Assembly: GCA_016720065.1 (NCBI GenBank)
Contig: JADJXY010000001.1
Location: forward strand, 372,001 to 436,000
Reading direction: 5' to 3'
DNA from: Betaproteobacteria bacterium
GTDB lineage: Bacteria > Pseudomonadota > Gammaproteobacteria > Burkholderiales > Rhodocyclaceae
DNA: 64,000 bases
The position numbers and the translations under genes were made by a program. Position 1 is the first letter of the stretch, and each line of letters begins with the position of its first letter. Positions 1 to 9,041 of the stretch are shown in pieces. The notes below the pieces were generated by a model. That model made no database searches. It worked only from the letters and a program-made list of their open reading frames with translations, and had not been told where the DNA came from.

Positions 1-135
1 GGCAGCAACCTGGGCAACGGCCTGGGGCTCACCGCCTGGGCCGAGCCCTGGATGAGCCAGCCCGCATCGCTGGTCCTAACCCTGCCCCCGCTGGGCTGCG
101 TGGTCCTGACTCCCGCTTTCAGTCAGAGCCTGTGA
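1..135 (+). CDS. glgB: 1,4-alpha-glucan branching enzyme, C-terminal fragment
   Basis: The first 44 codons are open and end at TGA 133-135. The translation has the pattern of the last beta-sandwich strand of GH13 branching enzymes, with a Ser-Leu-x-Leu-Thr-Leu-Pro-Pro-Leu stretch just before the end. The 5' part lies outside the window. Branching enzyme makes alpha-1,6 branches in glycogen. The convergent neighbour is a glucokinase, which fits a glycogen/glucose locus. The fragment is short, so another GH13 enzyme such as a trehalose synthase fusion cannot be excluded. Confidence 0.65.
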   Translation, partial: GSNLGNGLGLTAWAEPWMSQPASLVLTLPPLGCVVLTPAFSQSL

Positions 136-148
136 ATCCTTCGGGCGC
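127..148. repeat. Short dispersed motif, copy 1 of 2
   Basis: A 22-base motif (AGCCTGTGAAT followed by two variable pyrimidines and TTCGGGCGC) overlaps the glgB stop codon. It recurs with two mismatches at 26260-26281, just after the gpsA stop. Both copies lie at a 3' gene end on the same strand. Two copies are too few to name a family. Confidence 0.35.
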
Positions 149-227
149 CAGCGCAATTGGTTAAGGTGCCCGGTCGGCCAAGCGCCGAGCGGCGGCGCTG
201 CCGTCGCTCGGCCGCGGTATGGGCTGC

Positions 228-1178
228 TCAGGATCCCGTGCCGGACTGCTGCGCGGCCAGCGCCAGGGCGCCCAGCAGTCCGAGGCGTTCGTCGCGGATC
301 AGGTGGATGGGCATCTGCTCGACGAGACCCGCGTGTTCGCGCTTGTCGCGGAAGGCCCTGATGAAGGGTTCCGGCGACAGCGCCGGCAGAAGTTTGGCCG
401 CCACGCCGCCGGCCAGATAGACCCCGCCCCGGGCCAGCCACTGCAGGGCAAGATCTCCGGCGAAAGCGCCCAGGGCCGCGAGCCAGAAGGCCACCGTCCT
501 CTCGGCCTCCTCTTCCCCCGCCAGGGCGGCGATGCCAATTTCGTCCGGCGGCAATTCGCTTCCGGTCAGGAAGCTGTGGATGCGGGCGAGCCCGGGGCCG
601 GAGAGCACATCCTCGGCGGTGACGCGCCCGGTTCGCTCGGCGAGGTAGGTCGCCAGGGCGCGCTGCTCCGCCGTCTGGGGCGAAAAACCGGCATGGCCGC
701 CTTCGCCCGGGACGACGCGGTAACGTCCCTCGGACCACACCTGGCCGGCGACGCCCAGCCCGGTGCCGGCCCCCAGGATGAGCCGCGGTGCCCGGCCGCG
801 GGCGATTCCGTCCTGCAGGGAGAGCACCGCGTTGCCGCTCAGGAAGTCGATGCCCTGGGCCGCGGCGGCAAAATCGTTGACCAGCCGCAGCTGGCCGATG
901 GAAAAGCGCTTCTCCAGCGCGTCGGCGTCGAGGCGCCACGGCAGGTAGGTCAGCCTGGCGCTGCGCCCTTCCACCGGGCCGGCGATGCCGAAGCAGGCGG
1001 CGACGATGGGCGTGTCGTAGCCGTGCAGGAAAGCCGCCAGAATTTCCTCGAACTGGTCGTAGTCCTGGCTGGCGAAACGCTCTTCCCGGACGATGCCCGG
1101 ATAGCCACGACGTATTTCGGTCAGGGCAAGCAGGGTCTTGGTTCCCCCCAGGTCGCCGCCAAGCAGGGTGATGGGCAT
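228..1178 (-). CDS. glk: Glucokinase
   Basis: Phosphorylates glucose with ATP to glucose 6-phosphate in the cytoplasm. The 316-residue product matches the usual length of bacterial Glk (about 320). It has the N-terminal phosphate-binding motif GGDLGGTK, the NDF segment with the catalytic Asp, the AGTGLG loop and the GEGGHAGF segment. I chose the ATG at 1178 because GAGGAGG lies 6 bases upstream; an in-frame ATG at 1214 would put that site inside the gene. It converges on glgB, so glycogen branching and glucose activation are neighbours. Confidence 0.93.
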   Translation of the reverse strand: MPITLLGGDLGGTKTLLALTEIRRGYPGIVREERFASQDYDQFEEILAAFLHGYDTPIVAACFGIAGPVEGRSARLTYLPWRLDADALEKRFSIGQLRLVNDFAAAAQGIDFLSGNAVLSLQDGIARGRAPRLILGAGTGLGVAGQVWSEGRYRVVPGEGGHAGFSPQTAEQRALATYLAERTGRVTAEDVLSGPGLARIHSFLTGSELPPDEIGIAALAGEEEAERTVAFWLAALGAFAGDLALQWLARGGVYLAGGVAAKLLPALSPEPFIRAFRDKREHAGLVEQMPIHLIRDERLGLLGALALAAQQSGTGS

Positions 1179-1321
1179 GGACATCCTCCTCGTGGAATGG
1201 CTCTCATAATGCATAGAAGTGGGCGCGGCTGCAATTCAAATCGAATGCTGCGCTGCGGGTGGGGGCCGAGCTTCGGGATTTGTCCCAGGGCTGCGTCCCT
1301 GCGATCCTCTTTTTCCGTAAG

Positions 1322-1373
1322 CGGGGGGCAGGGGCAGGGGGAGAGGGGGGGAGAGGGGGGGGAGAGGGGGGGC
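1322..1373. repeat. G-rich low-complexity tract
   Basis: In the gap between glk and the Sel1-protein gene the plus strand carries repeated runs of four to eight G separated by A, GA or CA. It could form a G-quadruplex on the plus strand, or be a simple-sequence expansion. It lies beyond the 3' end of the minus-strand Sel1 gene and upstream of glk, so its transcript would be C-rich. No gene was seen in this gap. Confidence 0.6.
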
Positions 1374-1416
1374 GCCCCCGTCCTGCTTCAGTCCCGCCGG
1401 CAGCAATGCTCCCCGA

Positions 1417-2235
1417 TCAGGGCGCTTCCTCAGCCGCCAGAGCGGCCAGGGCAGCCGGGTAGCGCTGGGCGGCGGCCTTGCGCAGCCAGGCGAGGCTCGT
1501 CTCCCGGTCCCGGGGCTGTCCCCGGCCGGTGCGGGCCATGACCGCGATGGCGTACTGGGCTTCCGCCTCGCCCGCCTGGGCGGAGAGCAGGAAGAGACGG
1601 GCCGCCTCGTCCAGGTTGCGCTCCACCCCGCGGCCGGCCTCGAACATCCAGGCCAGACGGGTGCGGGCCGTGGCGTCACCGGCTTCGGCCAAGCCGCGAT
1701 AAATTGCGGCGGCTTCGGCATGGCGCCCTGCGCTGCTCAGGATTTCGGCCCGCTCGAAGGGGGTGGGGGGGCGATCGGGCTTGTCCAGGCTGGCCAGACG
1801 GGCGGCGGCCTCCCGGTCGCCGCCTTCGGCCGCGAGGCTGAGGTAGTGGCGGGCCCGGTCCACGTCCCGCGGGATCGCGCCGCCGCTGCTGTAGAGCATG
1901 CCCAGCCGGTACTGGGCCTTGAATCCGCCGGCGTTGGCCGCCGCGATGTACAGGGCTTCGGCCTTTTTCATGTCACGGGGCTCGCCCAGGCCGTCTTCGG
2001 CCAGGATGCCCAGGTTGAAGAGGGCGTCCGGGTTGCCCAGGCCGGCGAGGACTTCCCAGATGCGCCGGGCGCTGTCGTACTGAGCCATCTTGAATTCGGC
2101 GTAGGCCTTGTAATTGCCCATGGCCGGATTCTTGATCCAGTCTTCGGCGGTACTGTCCTGGCCGTGGACGGGGAGGGCGGCGCAGGCCGCAAGGGCGAGG
2201 ACGGCAAAGCGGGCTGGGAGGCGCATGGCGATCAT
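1417..2235 (-). CDS. Exported Sel1-repeat (TPR-like) protein
   Basis: The product of about 272 residues begins with a signal peptide (Met-Arg-Leu-Pro-Ala-Arg, a hydrophobic core, Ala-rich cleavage region ending HGQ). At least four Sel1-type helical repeats follow, each with an A-x-x-x-L/Y-x-x-A-A core, and a TPR-like segment sits in the middle. Such repeats are protein-binding scaffolds, so a periplasmic adaptor role is likely but the partner is unknown. Start options are TTG 2241, ATG 2235 and ATG 2226; none has a clear ribosome site. A perfect 6-bp hairpin, ATCATT-TGC-AATGAT (2231-2245), overlaps the start region. Confidence 0.75.
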   Translation of the reverse strand: MIAMRLPARFAVLALAACAALPVHGQDSTAEDWIKNPAMGNYKAYAEFKMAQYDSARRIWEVLAGLGNPDALFNLGILAEDGLGEPRDMKKAEALYIAAANAGGFKAQYRLGMLYSSGGAIPRDVDRARHYLSLAAEGGDREAAARLASLDKPDRPPTPFERAEILSSAGRHAEAAAIYRGLAEAGDATARTRLAWMFEAGRGVERNLDEAARLFLLSAQAGEAEAQYAIAVMARTGRGQPRDRETSLAWLRKAAAQRYPAALAALAAEEAP

Positions 2236-2316
2236 TTGCAATGATGAGGTGTCCGGTGGACCACTGGCCGGGCGCCGGGTTCAGGGGGGCAGCGTCGGGT
2301 CGGCCGCGCAGGTCGG

Positions 2317-3132
2317 CTAGACCGCCACCGGCGCTGCAATGTGGGGGTGGGGGTCGTAGCCTTCGAGGCGGAAGTCGTCGAAGCGGAAGGCAAACAGGTC
2401 GCGCACCGTGGGGTCGAGCACCAGGGTCGGCAGGGGCCTCGGCTCGCGGGAGAGTTGCAGGCTGGCCTGCTCGAAGTGGTTGCTGTACAGATGGGCGTCG
2501 CCGAAGGTGTGCACGAATTCCCCCGGGGCGTAGTCGCAGATCTGGGCGAGCATCAGGGTGAGCAGGGCGTAGGAGGCGATATTGAAGGGCACGCCGAGGA
2601 AGATGTCCGCGCTGCGCTGGTAAAGCTGGCAGGACAGGCGGCGCTTGCCCCCCGGCGCCGCGGGGGGCGCCACATAGAACTGGAACAGGCAGTGGCAGGG
2701 CGGCAGGGCCATGCGATCCACGTCGGCGGGATTCCAGGCACTCACCAGGTGGCGGCGGGAATCCGGGTTGTGCTTGAGGCCTTCGATCAGTTGGCTGATC
2801 TGATCGAGGCGGCGCCCGTCGGGGCATTCCCAGCGACGCCATTGCCGGCCGTAGACCGGGCCCAGTTCGCCGTCGGCGTCGGCCCACTCGTCCCAGATGC
2901 GCACGCCGTTTTCCTTCAGGTAGCGGATATTGGTGTCGCCCTGCAGGAACCACAGCAGTTCGTGGACGATGGACTTCAGATGCAGCTTCTTGGTCGTGAC
3001 CAGGGGAAAGCCTCGGGTGAGGTCGAAGCGCATCTGCCAGCCGAAGACCGAACGGGTGCCGGTGCCGGTGCGGTCGGACTTGTCGTGGCCGTTTTCGAGG
3101 ACATGGCGCATCAGGTCGAGGTAGGGCTGCAT
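2317..3132 (-). CDS. thyA: Thymidylate synthase
   Basis: Converts dUMP to dTMP with methylene-tetrahydrofolate. The 271-residue product has the whole family signature: the N-terminal DRTGTGT loop, the catalytic cysteine in L-P-P-C-H-C, the phosphate-binding QRSAD segment and the FN-I-ASYA segment. It is slightly longer than the 264-residue E. coli enzyme because of a short insert after PPAAPGG. It lies divergent from the aminopeptidase gene across 160 bases that hold a CATAAT -10-like box at 3257-3262. Confidence 0.97.
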   Translation of the reverse strand: MQPYLDLMRHVLENGHDKSDRTGTGTRSVFGWQMRFDLTRGFPLVTTKKLHLKSIVHELLWFLQGDTNIRYLKENGVRIWDEWADADGELGPVYGRQWRRWECPDGRRLDQISQLIEGLKHNPDSRRHLVSAWNPADVDRMALPPCHCLFQFYVAPPAAPGGKRRLSCQLYQRSADIFLGVPFNIASYALLTLMLAQICDYAPGEFVHTFGDAHLYSNHFEQASLQLSREPRPLPTLVLDPTVRDLFAFRFDDFRLEGYDPHPHIAAPVAV

Positions 3133-3292
3133 GGTCGTGATCCTGGGGGCCGCGGCGGCTGCATCCCTCCCCCGGGCGGCGGGCGGGGGGGGCGGGTTGG
3201 GCGTCCCGAGTGGCGGGCGGGGCCGACGCCGACGAGCGGCCGGCGGCAGATTTCAGCATAATGCCCGGCAATCAGAAACACGCGGATTCTAC

Positions 3293-4741
3293 ATGCTCGC
3301 CCGACTGGAAACTTACGCCTCCCTGCCCGACGCTCAAGCGCTGAGCAGCCTGTCCCACGTCCTCGCCCTGTTGCCGCCCGGCGAGACGCTCCTGCCCGGC
3401 TGCCCCGAACCCCAGGCCCTGGAGGCCGTTCTGGCGCGGCGGGGCAAGACGGTTGCGAGCCTGAGCAAGACGCCTCTGGTGGCGGACCTGGGGGCGGGCC
3501 TGCGGGTGTGGGCGGTGCTCGATCCCGCGGCGCCGCGCTTCGAACAGGCGACCCTGGTGCGCAAGGCCTTCCAGGCCCTGCTGAGCGAAGAGCCGCGGGA
3601 AATCCATGTGCTGCTCGACGGGGACAAGGCCTTCATCGATCTGGCCGCCGAGATCGCCGCCTACGTGGGCCTCGCCAACGGTGCACCCCTGCCCACGCGG
3701 CGCCGTGCCGAGGCGCCCCGAGCCCTGGAGCGGCTGGTGCTCTGGGGCGTGGCGCGTCCCCCCGCCCGGGCGGGGGCGCTGGCCGAGGCCAGCGTCGTGG
3801 CGCGCAGCCTCGTCGCCCTGCCGCCCAATGTGCTCACCCCCGGGGCCTACCGCGACCGGCTGGCGGAAATGGCCGACGAGCTGGGCTGGGACATGGAAGA
3901 GTTCGACCTTCCCCGCCTGCGGGATATGGGCGCCGGCGCCTTCATCGCCGTGGCCCAGGGCAGCGCCGAGGAGGACGCGGCCATCGTTCGCCTGTCCTAC
4001 GAGCCGCCCGGTGCGGCCGAGCAGGTGGCGCTGGTGGGCAAGGGCATCTGCTTCGATACCGGCGGCCACAATCTCAAGCCGGCCAAGTACATGGCCGGCA
4101 TGCACGAGGACATGGCCGGCTCGGCCGCGGTGCTGGGCATCCTGCTGGCAGCCACCCGCCTGCAACTGCCCCTGCGCATCGACGCCTGGCTCGCCCTGGC
4201 GCGCAACGAAATTTCGCCCCTGGCCTATCGCCAGGGCGACGTGGTGACGGCGCTTGACGGAACGAGCATCGAAATCGTCCATACCGACGCCGAGGGGCGT
4301 CTGGTGCTGGCCGACGCCCTGGCCCTGGCGGTGCGCGACGAGCCCGATCTGGTGGTCGATTTCGCCACCCTCACCGGCAGCCTCATCACCGCCCTGGGCA
4401 CGCGCTACGGGGGCGTCTTCAGCCCCGACGACGCCCTGGCCGGGGAGGCCGTCGCTGCGGGGCGGAGCAGCGGCGAGCGCCTGTGCGCCCTGCCCATGGA
4501 TGCCGACTACGAGAGCGCCCTGGAAAGCACGGTGGCCGACATCAAGCAATGTACCCTGGAAGGCGACGCCGACCACATTCTGGCGGCGCGTTTTCTCAAG
4601 CGCTTCGTCGGTGACTGCCCCTGGCTGCACCTCGATCTGGCGGCCGCCTCGTGCAAGGGGGGGTTGGGGGCCATTGCCACCGACCAGACGGGCTTCGGCA
4701 TTGCCTGGGGGATAGACTTCCTCCAGGCGAGAGTACAATAA
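3293..4741 (+). CDS. M17 family leucyl aminopeptidase
   Basis: Cytosolic two-metal aminopeptidase removing N-terminal residues. The product is 482 residues from ATG 3293; the longer open frame to 3131 is low-complexity and was not used. The family metal and active-site motifs are present: GKGICFDTGG (Lys and Asp ligands), the E-D-M-A-G-S-A segment, and H-T-D-A-E-G-R-L, where the canonical motif is N-T-D-A-E-G-R-L. The N-terminal domain is diverged from E. coli PepA, so a DNA-binding or Xer-accessory role should not be assumed. Confidence 0.88.
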   Translation: MLARLETYASLPDAQALSSLSHVLALLPPGETLLPGCPEPQALEAVLARRGKTVASLSKTPLVADLGAGLRVWAVLDPAAPRFEQATLVRKAFQALLSEEPREIHVLLDGDKAFIDLAAEIAAYVGLANGAPLPTRRRAEAPRALERLVLWGVARPPARAGALAEASVVARSLVALPPNVLTPGAYRDRLAEMADELGWDMEEFDLPRLRDMGAGAFIAVAQGSAEEDAAIVRLSYEPPGAAEQVALVGKGICFDTGGHNLKPAKYMAGMHEDMAGSAAVLGILLAATRLQLPLRIDAWLALARNEISPLAYRQGDVVTALDGTSIEIVHTDAEGRLVLADALALAVRDEPDLVVDFATLTGSLITALGTRYGGVFSPDDALAGEAVAAGRSSGERLCALPMDADYESALESTVADIKQCTLEGDADHILAARFLKRFVGDCPWLHLDLAAASCKGGLGAIATDQTGFGIAWGIDFLQARVQ

Positions 4742-4817
4742 GCGCCCGGAATAGGGGTCGCTGCGCTGCGGGGGCGCCTACCGCCCCTTGCGCCCCGGGG
4801 AGACAAGGAGAACGACG

Positions 4818-6347
4818 ATGCTGGACAAGCTGGGAAGACTGGGCGAACTCTTCGGACAGGCCAAATCGGAACACCCCCTGGCCGACGAGAAGGAATTCCG
4901 CCGCATCGTCGCGGCCTTGCCGGGGGATCACCCCTACAAGGCCCTGGACGAGATCTCCGGCTGGCTCGAATCGCTGCGGCTGGCCGACGATCTGCCCCCC
5001 GGGCGCCTGTTCGACATGGTGCGCGAGTTGGACGAGACCGCCCAGCGCCACGCCTTCAAGCTGACGCGGGAGTACCTGCGGGCGCCCCGTCTGGCCCGGG
5101 CCGAGGAGCAGAAGTTGTGGAAGGCGATCAACGGCTTCTGGCTCAACGCGGCATCCGCCTACGAAAGATGCCTCGCCCTCAGCCGGGAAAAGGACCGTCA
5201 GGCTGCTGCGCTGCGCGAGGCCCTGCCGCTCATCTGCGTGCGCCTGGTGGCCGCCCTCGGTCACGTCGTCCGGTCGGAAATCTACCGCTACGGCCCCCAT
5301 ACCTCTTCCCTCTGGCAACGCCTGGGCCTCGCCTACGGCGCAGCCGAGGCGGCCGGGGTGGCGAAAAAGTCGGTCCAGATCTATCCCCGCCGCACGGAAA
5401 CCACCACCGCGGAGCACGAATATCTGCGCCTGCTCGTGCTGTACACCTCGTCCCTGGACGCGCTCCTGCCAACCCAGATCGAACTGGCCGAGCGTCTGGT
5501 GGAGCACTTTCTGCCAGGGTTCTCCTTTTCCGCCCAGAGCAGCAAGGAAAGCGTGTATTGGGTCGATCTCGACAAGGCCGAACCACCGGCCCGCCTGGCC
5601 CGGGTTCCCAAGCAGATGACACCCTCCCTGCGCTTCTTCCATCCCGCCCGGGCACACCTGCAGGTGGCCCAACTGGCCACCGACCTCGAACACGGCGGCG
5701 CGATCCCTGGCGAAATCAATCTGGGGGGGGACGTGGAAGTCAAATACGTCTTGCCGGTGCTCGCCCATCTGGCGGCCTGTTGGGCTCCCCTGCCGCCCCT
5801 GCGCAAGCATGCCCGCTACCCGGTCAAGCACCGCATGGCGGTGGTCGCCGGTCTGCCCAACGCGGTGGCGGCCCTGTCCCCCGCGGCGGACAGCGTTGCC
5901 GGCGAATCCTGGGTGGTGGAAAACGTCAGCCGCGGCGGCTTCGGCACCATCGTCGCCGAGCCCCGGCCCGATTGGCTCAGGATCGGCAGCCTGCTCGGCA
6001 TGCAGCCCGAAGGGGGCGACAACTGGCTGGTCGGCGTCGTCCGCCGCTATCACCGCAGCAGCGAGAACGAGGCCCAGGTCGGCCTCATGACGCTCTCGCG
6101 GGCCGCGCTTCCGGTCGAGATGAAACCCTTGCGCAGCACCGGTTACGTCGCCGCGACCACGGTGCGCGGCCTGTGGCTGAAGGATGTCGGCGACGAGGCC
6201 GAGATGCGCGTGGTCCTGCCCCTGGCCAGCTTCGACCTGCGCGAGCCCATGGAAATCTGGCTGGACGGCCGCCCGGCCACCCTCTCCCCCGTCGCCCTGG
6301 TGCAGCAGTGCGGGGACTACGAGGTCGCCCGCTATCGCTACTCCTGA
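4818..6347 (+). CDS. PilZ-like C-terminal domain protein with a novel N-terminal region
   Basis: A 509-residue soluble protein starting at ATG 4818, 7 bases after AAGGAG. Residues 1 to about 320 are mostly helical and resemble nothing I can name. The C-terminal part (roughly 325-509) has an Arg-rich segment (R-Y-P-V-K-H-R) followed by E-N-V-S-R-G-G-F-G, which resembles the R-x-x-x-R and D/N-x-S-x-x-G halves of the PilZ c-di-GMP site. The first motif is not exact, so nucleotide binding is uncertain. A second, shorter beta-rich segment follows. It lies alone between pepA and mogA. Confidence 0.6.
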   Translation: MLDKLGRLGELFGQAKSEHPLADEKEFRRIVAALPGDHPYKALDEISGWLESLRLADDLPPGRLFDMVRELDETAQRHAFKLTREYLRAPRLARAEEQKLWKAINGFWLNAASAYERCLALSREKDRQAAALREALPLICVRLVAALGHVVRSEIYRYGPHTSSLWQRLGLAYGAAEAAGVAKKSVQIYPRRTETTTAEHEYLRLLVLYTSSLDALLPTQIELAERLVEHFLPGFSFSAQSSKESVYWVDLDKAEPPARLARVPKQMTPSLRFFHPARAHLQVAQLATDLEHGGAIPGEINLGGDVEVKYVLPVLAHLAACWAPLPPLRKHARYPVKHRMAVVAGLPNAVAALSPAADSVAGESWVVENVSRGGFGTIVAEPRPDWLRIGSLLGMQPEGGDNWLVGVVRRYHRSSENEAQVGLMTLSRAALPVEMKPLRSTGYVAATTVRGLWLKDVGDEAEMRVVLPLASFDLREPMEIWLDGRPATLSPVALVQQCGDYEVARYRYS

Positions 6348-6374
6348 ACCCCGCGGCCGACGGGTCGCCCCGGC

Positions 6375-6986
6375 TTAGGCCGGACGCGGCCGCATCGCCG
6401 TCTTGGGCCGCCAGGTCTTGCTGATCCGCTCGTCGGTTTCGACGTAGGGGCCGCCGATCAGGTCGAGGCAGTAGGGGACCGCGGCGAAAATGCCGGTATG
6501 GACCACGCTGCCGTCGGCAGCCCTGACCCCTTCCAGGGTCTCCTTGATCGACTTCGGCTGGCCCGGCAGGTTGATGATGAGGCAGCCGCCCCGGATGACC
6601 GCCACCTGGCGCGACAAAATGGCGGTGGGGACGAAGTTGAGGCTGATGCGCCGCATCTCCTCGCCGAAGCCGGGCATGAGTTTGTCGGCCACGGCAAGGG
6701 TCGCTTCCGGGGTCACGTCCCGGGCCGCCGGACCGGTGCCGCCGGTGGTGAGGAGCAGGTGGCAACCCGCTTCGTCCACCAGTTCGCGCAGGGTCGCCTC
6801 TATGGTGGGCTGTTCGTCGGGGATGATGCGGGTGAGGGTCTTCCAGGGCGAAGTGAGGGCGGCGCCCAGCCAGGCTTCCAGGGCGGGAATGCCCTGATCC
6901 TGGTAGACGCCGGTGGAGGCACGGTCGCTGATCGAGACGAGGCCGATCAGGACGGATTCAGAGGCTGTCGCCGGGGGCGTGCTCAT
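6375..6986 (-). CDS. mogA: Molybdopterin adenylyltransferase
   Basis: Activates molybdopterin by adenylylation before molybdenum insertion. The 203-residue product is near the E. coli MogA length (195). It shows the S-I-S-D-R-A-S-x-G-x-Y-x-D N-terminal motif, the T-T-G-G-T-G-P-A-A-R-D substrate loop and the N-L-P-G-Q-P-K-S-I motif near the C-terminus. The start overlaps the end of darP by 29 bases in another frame, so the two are probably cotranscribed. The cofactor would serve the MsrP enzyme encoded at 50.8-51.8 kb. Confidence 0.95.
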   Translation of the reverse strand: MSTPPATASESVLIGLVSISDRASTGVYQDQGIPALEAWLGAALTSPWKTLTRIIPDEQPTIEATLRELVDEAGCHLLLTTGGTGPAARDVTPEATLAVADKLMPGFGEEMRRISLNFVPTAILSRQVAVIRGGCLIINLPGQPKSIKETLEGVRAADGSVVHTGIFAAVPYCLDLIGGPYVETDERISKTWRPKTAMRPRPA

Positions 6987-7485
6987 CTTGGTCGAGTTCC
7001 TTCAGGACTTGAAAAAGGGCGCGGAAATTGCGCGGCGGTTTGTTGGTTTCCTGCTCCTTGAGGGCGTTGCGGCGCAACTGGCGCAGGTGGGTGAGGTCGG
7101 CCCCGGGCCACAGGGTGGCGATTTCGGCCAGGGTGCCCTCGTCTTCCAGAAGTCGGGTGCGCAGCCGCTCCAGGCGGTGCAGGCGGGCCGTTTCGGCGGC
7201 GGACTCGCCGCGTAGCAGGGCGAGCCCGGCGCGCACCGGCTCCGGGTCGATGCCGCGCATGAGCTTGCCGATGTATTGCAATTGACGCCGGCGGGCTTCG
7301 TGCTTGCTGAAACGCTGCCAGTCGCGCACGGCGGCCAGGACGTCCTCGGGCAGATCGATGCGCTTCAACTGGCCCGGCGAGAGTTCGACCAGGGCGGCAC
7401 CCAGCTCCTGCAATTCGTGCATGGCCTCCTTGACCTGGGTCTTGGAAGGGCGGCGGTCGGGGTCGGGCAAATCGTCTTCGCGCAT
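6958..7485 (-). CDS. darP: Dual-action ribosomal maturation protein DarP (YjgA family)
   Basis: A 175-residue, highly charged helical protein of the DUF615/YjgA family, which associates with the 50S ribosomal precursor. The family pattern S-K-T-Q-x-K-x-x-M-x-x-L-Q-x-L-G is present near residues 14-29, with R-R-x-x-Q-Y-I-G-K-L-M-R following. It is divergent from pmbA with 57 bases between; darP-pmbA adjacency is also found in E. coli. Confidence 0.92.
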   Translation of the reverse strand: MREDDLPDPDRRPSKTQVKEAMHELQELGAALVELSPGQLKRIDLPEDVLAAVRDWQRFSKHEARRRQLQYIGKLMRGIDPEPVRAGLALLRGESAAETARLHRLERLRTRLLEDEGTLAEIATLWPGADLTHLRQLRRNALKEQETNKPPRNFRALFQVLKELDQDEHAPGDSL

Positions 7486-7542
7486 CGGGGGGCCTCGTCG
7501 GGGCTGCTATCATAACGGCTTTCCCCCTCGGATACCGCGCCC

Positions 7543-8883
7543 ATGGCCGCTGCCGCCAGCTTTTCCTATCCCTTCGCTACCCTGCAACAGATCGCCCGCG
7601 ATGTGCTCCAGGAGGCGGCGGCCCGCGGCGCCACGGCGAGCGAGGTCGACGTTTCGGAGGGCTTCGGCCAGTCGGTCACCGTGCGTTGCGGCGAGGTGGA
7701 AACCATCGAGTACAACCGGGACAAGGGCGTCGGCGTGACGGTCTATTGCGGCCAGCGCAAGGGCTACGCCAGTACCTCGGATTTTTCTCCGGCGGCGCTG
7801 CGCGAAACCGTGCGGGCGGCCCTGGATATCGCCCGCTTCACCGCCGAGGACACCTGCGCCGGCCTGCCCGAGGCCGAGCTGCTGGCGACGGCGCTGCCGG
7901 ACCTAGACTTGTACCACCCCTGGGCACTGCCGGTGGAAGAAGCCATCGCCATGGCCACCCGCTGCGAGGAGGCAGCCTTCGACGCCAGCCCGCGCATCGG
8001 CAATTCCGAAGGGGCCACGGTTTCCACCCAGGAGGCCCAGTTCGTCGCGGCCAACAGCCTGGGATTCCTGGCGGGCTACCCCACCTCGCGCCACTATGTG
8101 GCCTGCTCCGTCATCGCCGAAGAGGGCGAGGAAATGCAGCGGGACGACTGGTACAGCACCCGCCGGCTGGCAGCGGAACTGGATGCGCCTGAGCGGGTGG
8201 GCGCCCGGGCCGCTGCCCGCGCCGCCGCCCGCCTGGGGGCCCGCAAGGTCGCCACCGCCGAGGTGCCGGTGATTTTCGAGGCACCGCTGGCAGCGGCCCT
8301 GCTGGGCAGCTTCGTCCACGCCGCGGGGGGGGGCGCACTGTATCGCAAGGCGTCCTTCCTGGTCGATCACCTGGGCAAGCGCATCTTCCCCGAATTCGTG
8401 CGCATCGCCGAGCGCCCCTTCATCCCGCGGGGCCTGGGCAGCGCGGCCTTCGACAACGACGGGGTCGCCACCCGGGAACGCGACGTGGTGCGGGATGGCG
8501 TCCTCGAAGGCTACTTCCTCAGCACCTACACCGGGCGCAAGCTGGGGATGCCCACCACGGGCAACGCCGGCGGCAGCCACAACCTGATACTCGATAGCGG
8601 CGAGCACGACCTTCCCGGGCTCATGAAACTCATGGGGCGCGGACTCCTGCTGACCGAGGTTCTCGGGCACGGCATCAATTACGTCACCGGCGACTATTCC
8701 CGCGGGGCGGCAGGCTTCTGGATCGAGAACGGCGAAATTGCCCACCCGGTCGAGGAAATCACCATCGCCGGCAACCTGCGCGACATGTTCGCCGGCATCG
8801 TTGCCGTGGGGCACGACGTGCTGGTGCGGGGCTCCAAGCAGACCGGGTCCATCCTGATCGACCGCATGACCCTGGCGGGTTGA
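7543..8883 (+). CDS. pmbA: Metalloprotease PmbA (TldE)
   Basis: Subunit of the TldD/TldE protease, which processes peptides such as microcin precursors and helps degrade the antitoxin CcdA. The 446-residue product has the usual length. It shows the N-terminal A-S-E-V-D-V-S-E-G-F-G region, the F-I-P-R-G-L-G-S-A-A-F-D-N-D-G segment and the C-terminal R-G-A-A-G-F-W-I-E-N-G-E segment. As is normal for TldE, the HExxxH zinc motif is absent; it resides in the partner TldD, which is not in this window. Confidence 0.95.
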   Translation: MAAAASFSYPFATLQQIARDVLQEAAARGATASEVDVSEGFGQSVTVRCGEVETIEYNRDKGVGVTVYCGQRKGYASTSDFSPAALRETVRAALDIARFTAEDTCAGLPEAELLATALPDLDLYHPWALPVEEAIAMATRCEEAAFDASPRIGNSEGATVSTQEAQFVAANSLGFLAGYPTSRHYVACSVIAEEGEEMQRDDWYSTRRLAAELDAPERVGARAAARAAARLGARKVATAEVPVIFEAPLAAALLGSFVHAAGGGALYRKASFLVDHLGKRIFPEFVRIAERPFIPRGLGSAAFDNDGVATRERDVVRDGVLEGYFLSTYTGRKLGMPTTGNAGGSHNLILDSGEHDLPGLMKLMGRGLLLTEVLGHGINYVTGDYSRGAAGFWIENGEIAHPVEEITIAGNLRDMFAGIVAVGHDVLVRGSKQTGSILIDRMTLAG

Positions 8884-9041
8884 CGCCCGCGCTCCAATCG
8901 GCGGCCCCGTAAGGCTTTACGGCGGTCCTGCCGGCGCGGCCCACTTTCCGTGCGTCTTCTGGTCTCAAGCCTTGCTTCTTGCGGCTTAGGGTTTTCCATA
9001 ATTTCCTCCTCCGGTCCGTATACCCATAATTCACGGTCAAG

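Noticed and set aside
3272..4738. A 488-codon minus-strand frame opposite the aminopeptidase gene
   Set aside because: Shadow of the M17 gene; no motif, no ribosome site.
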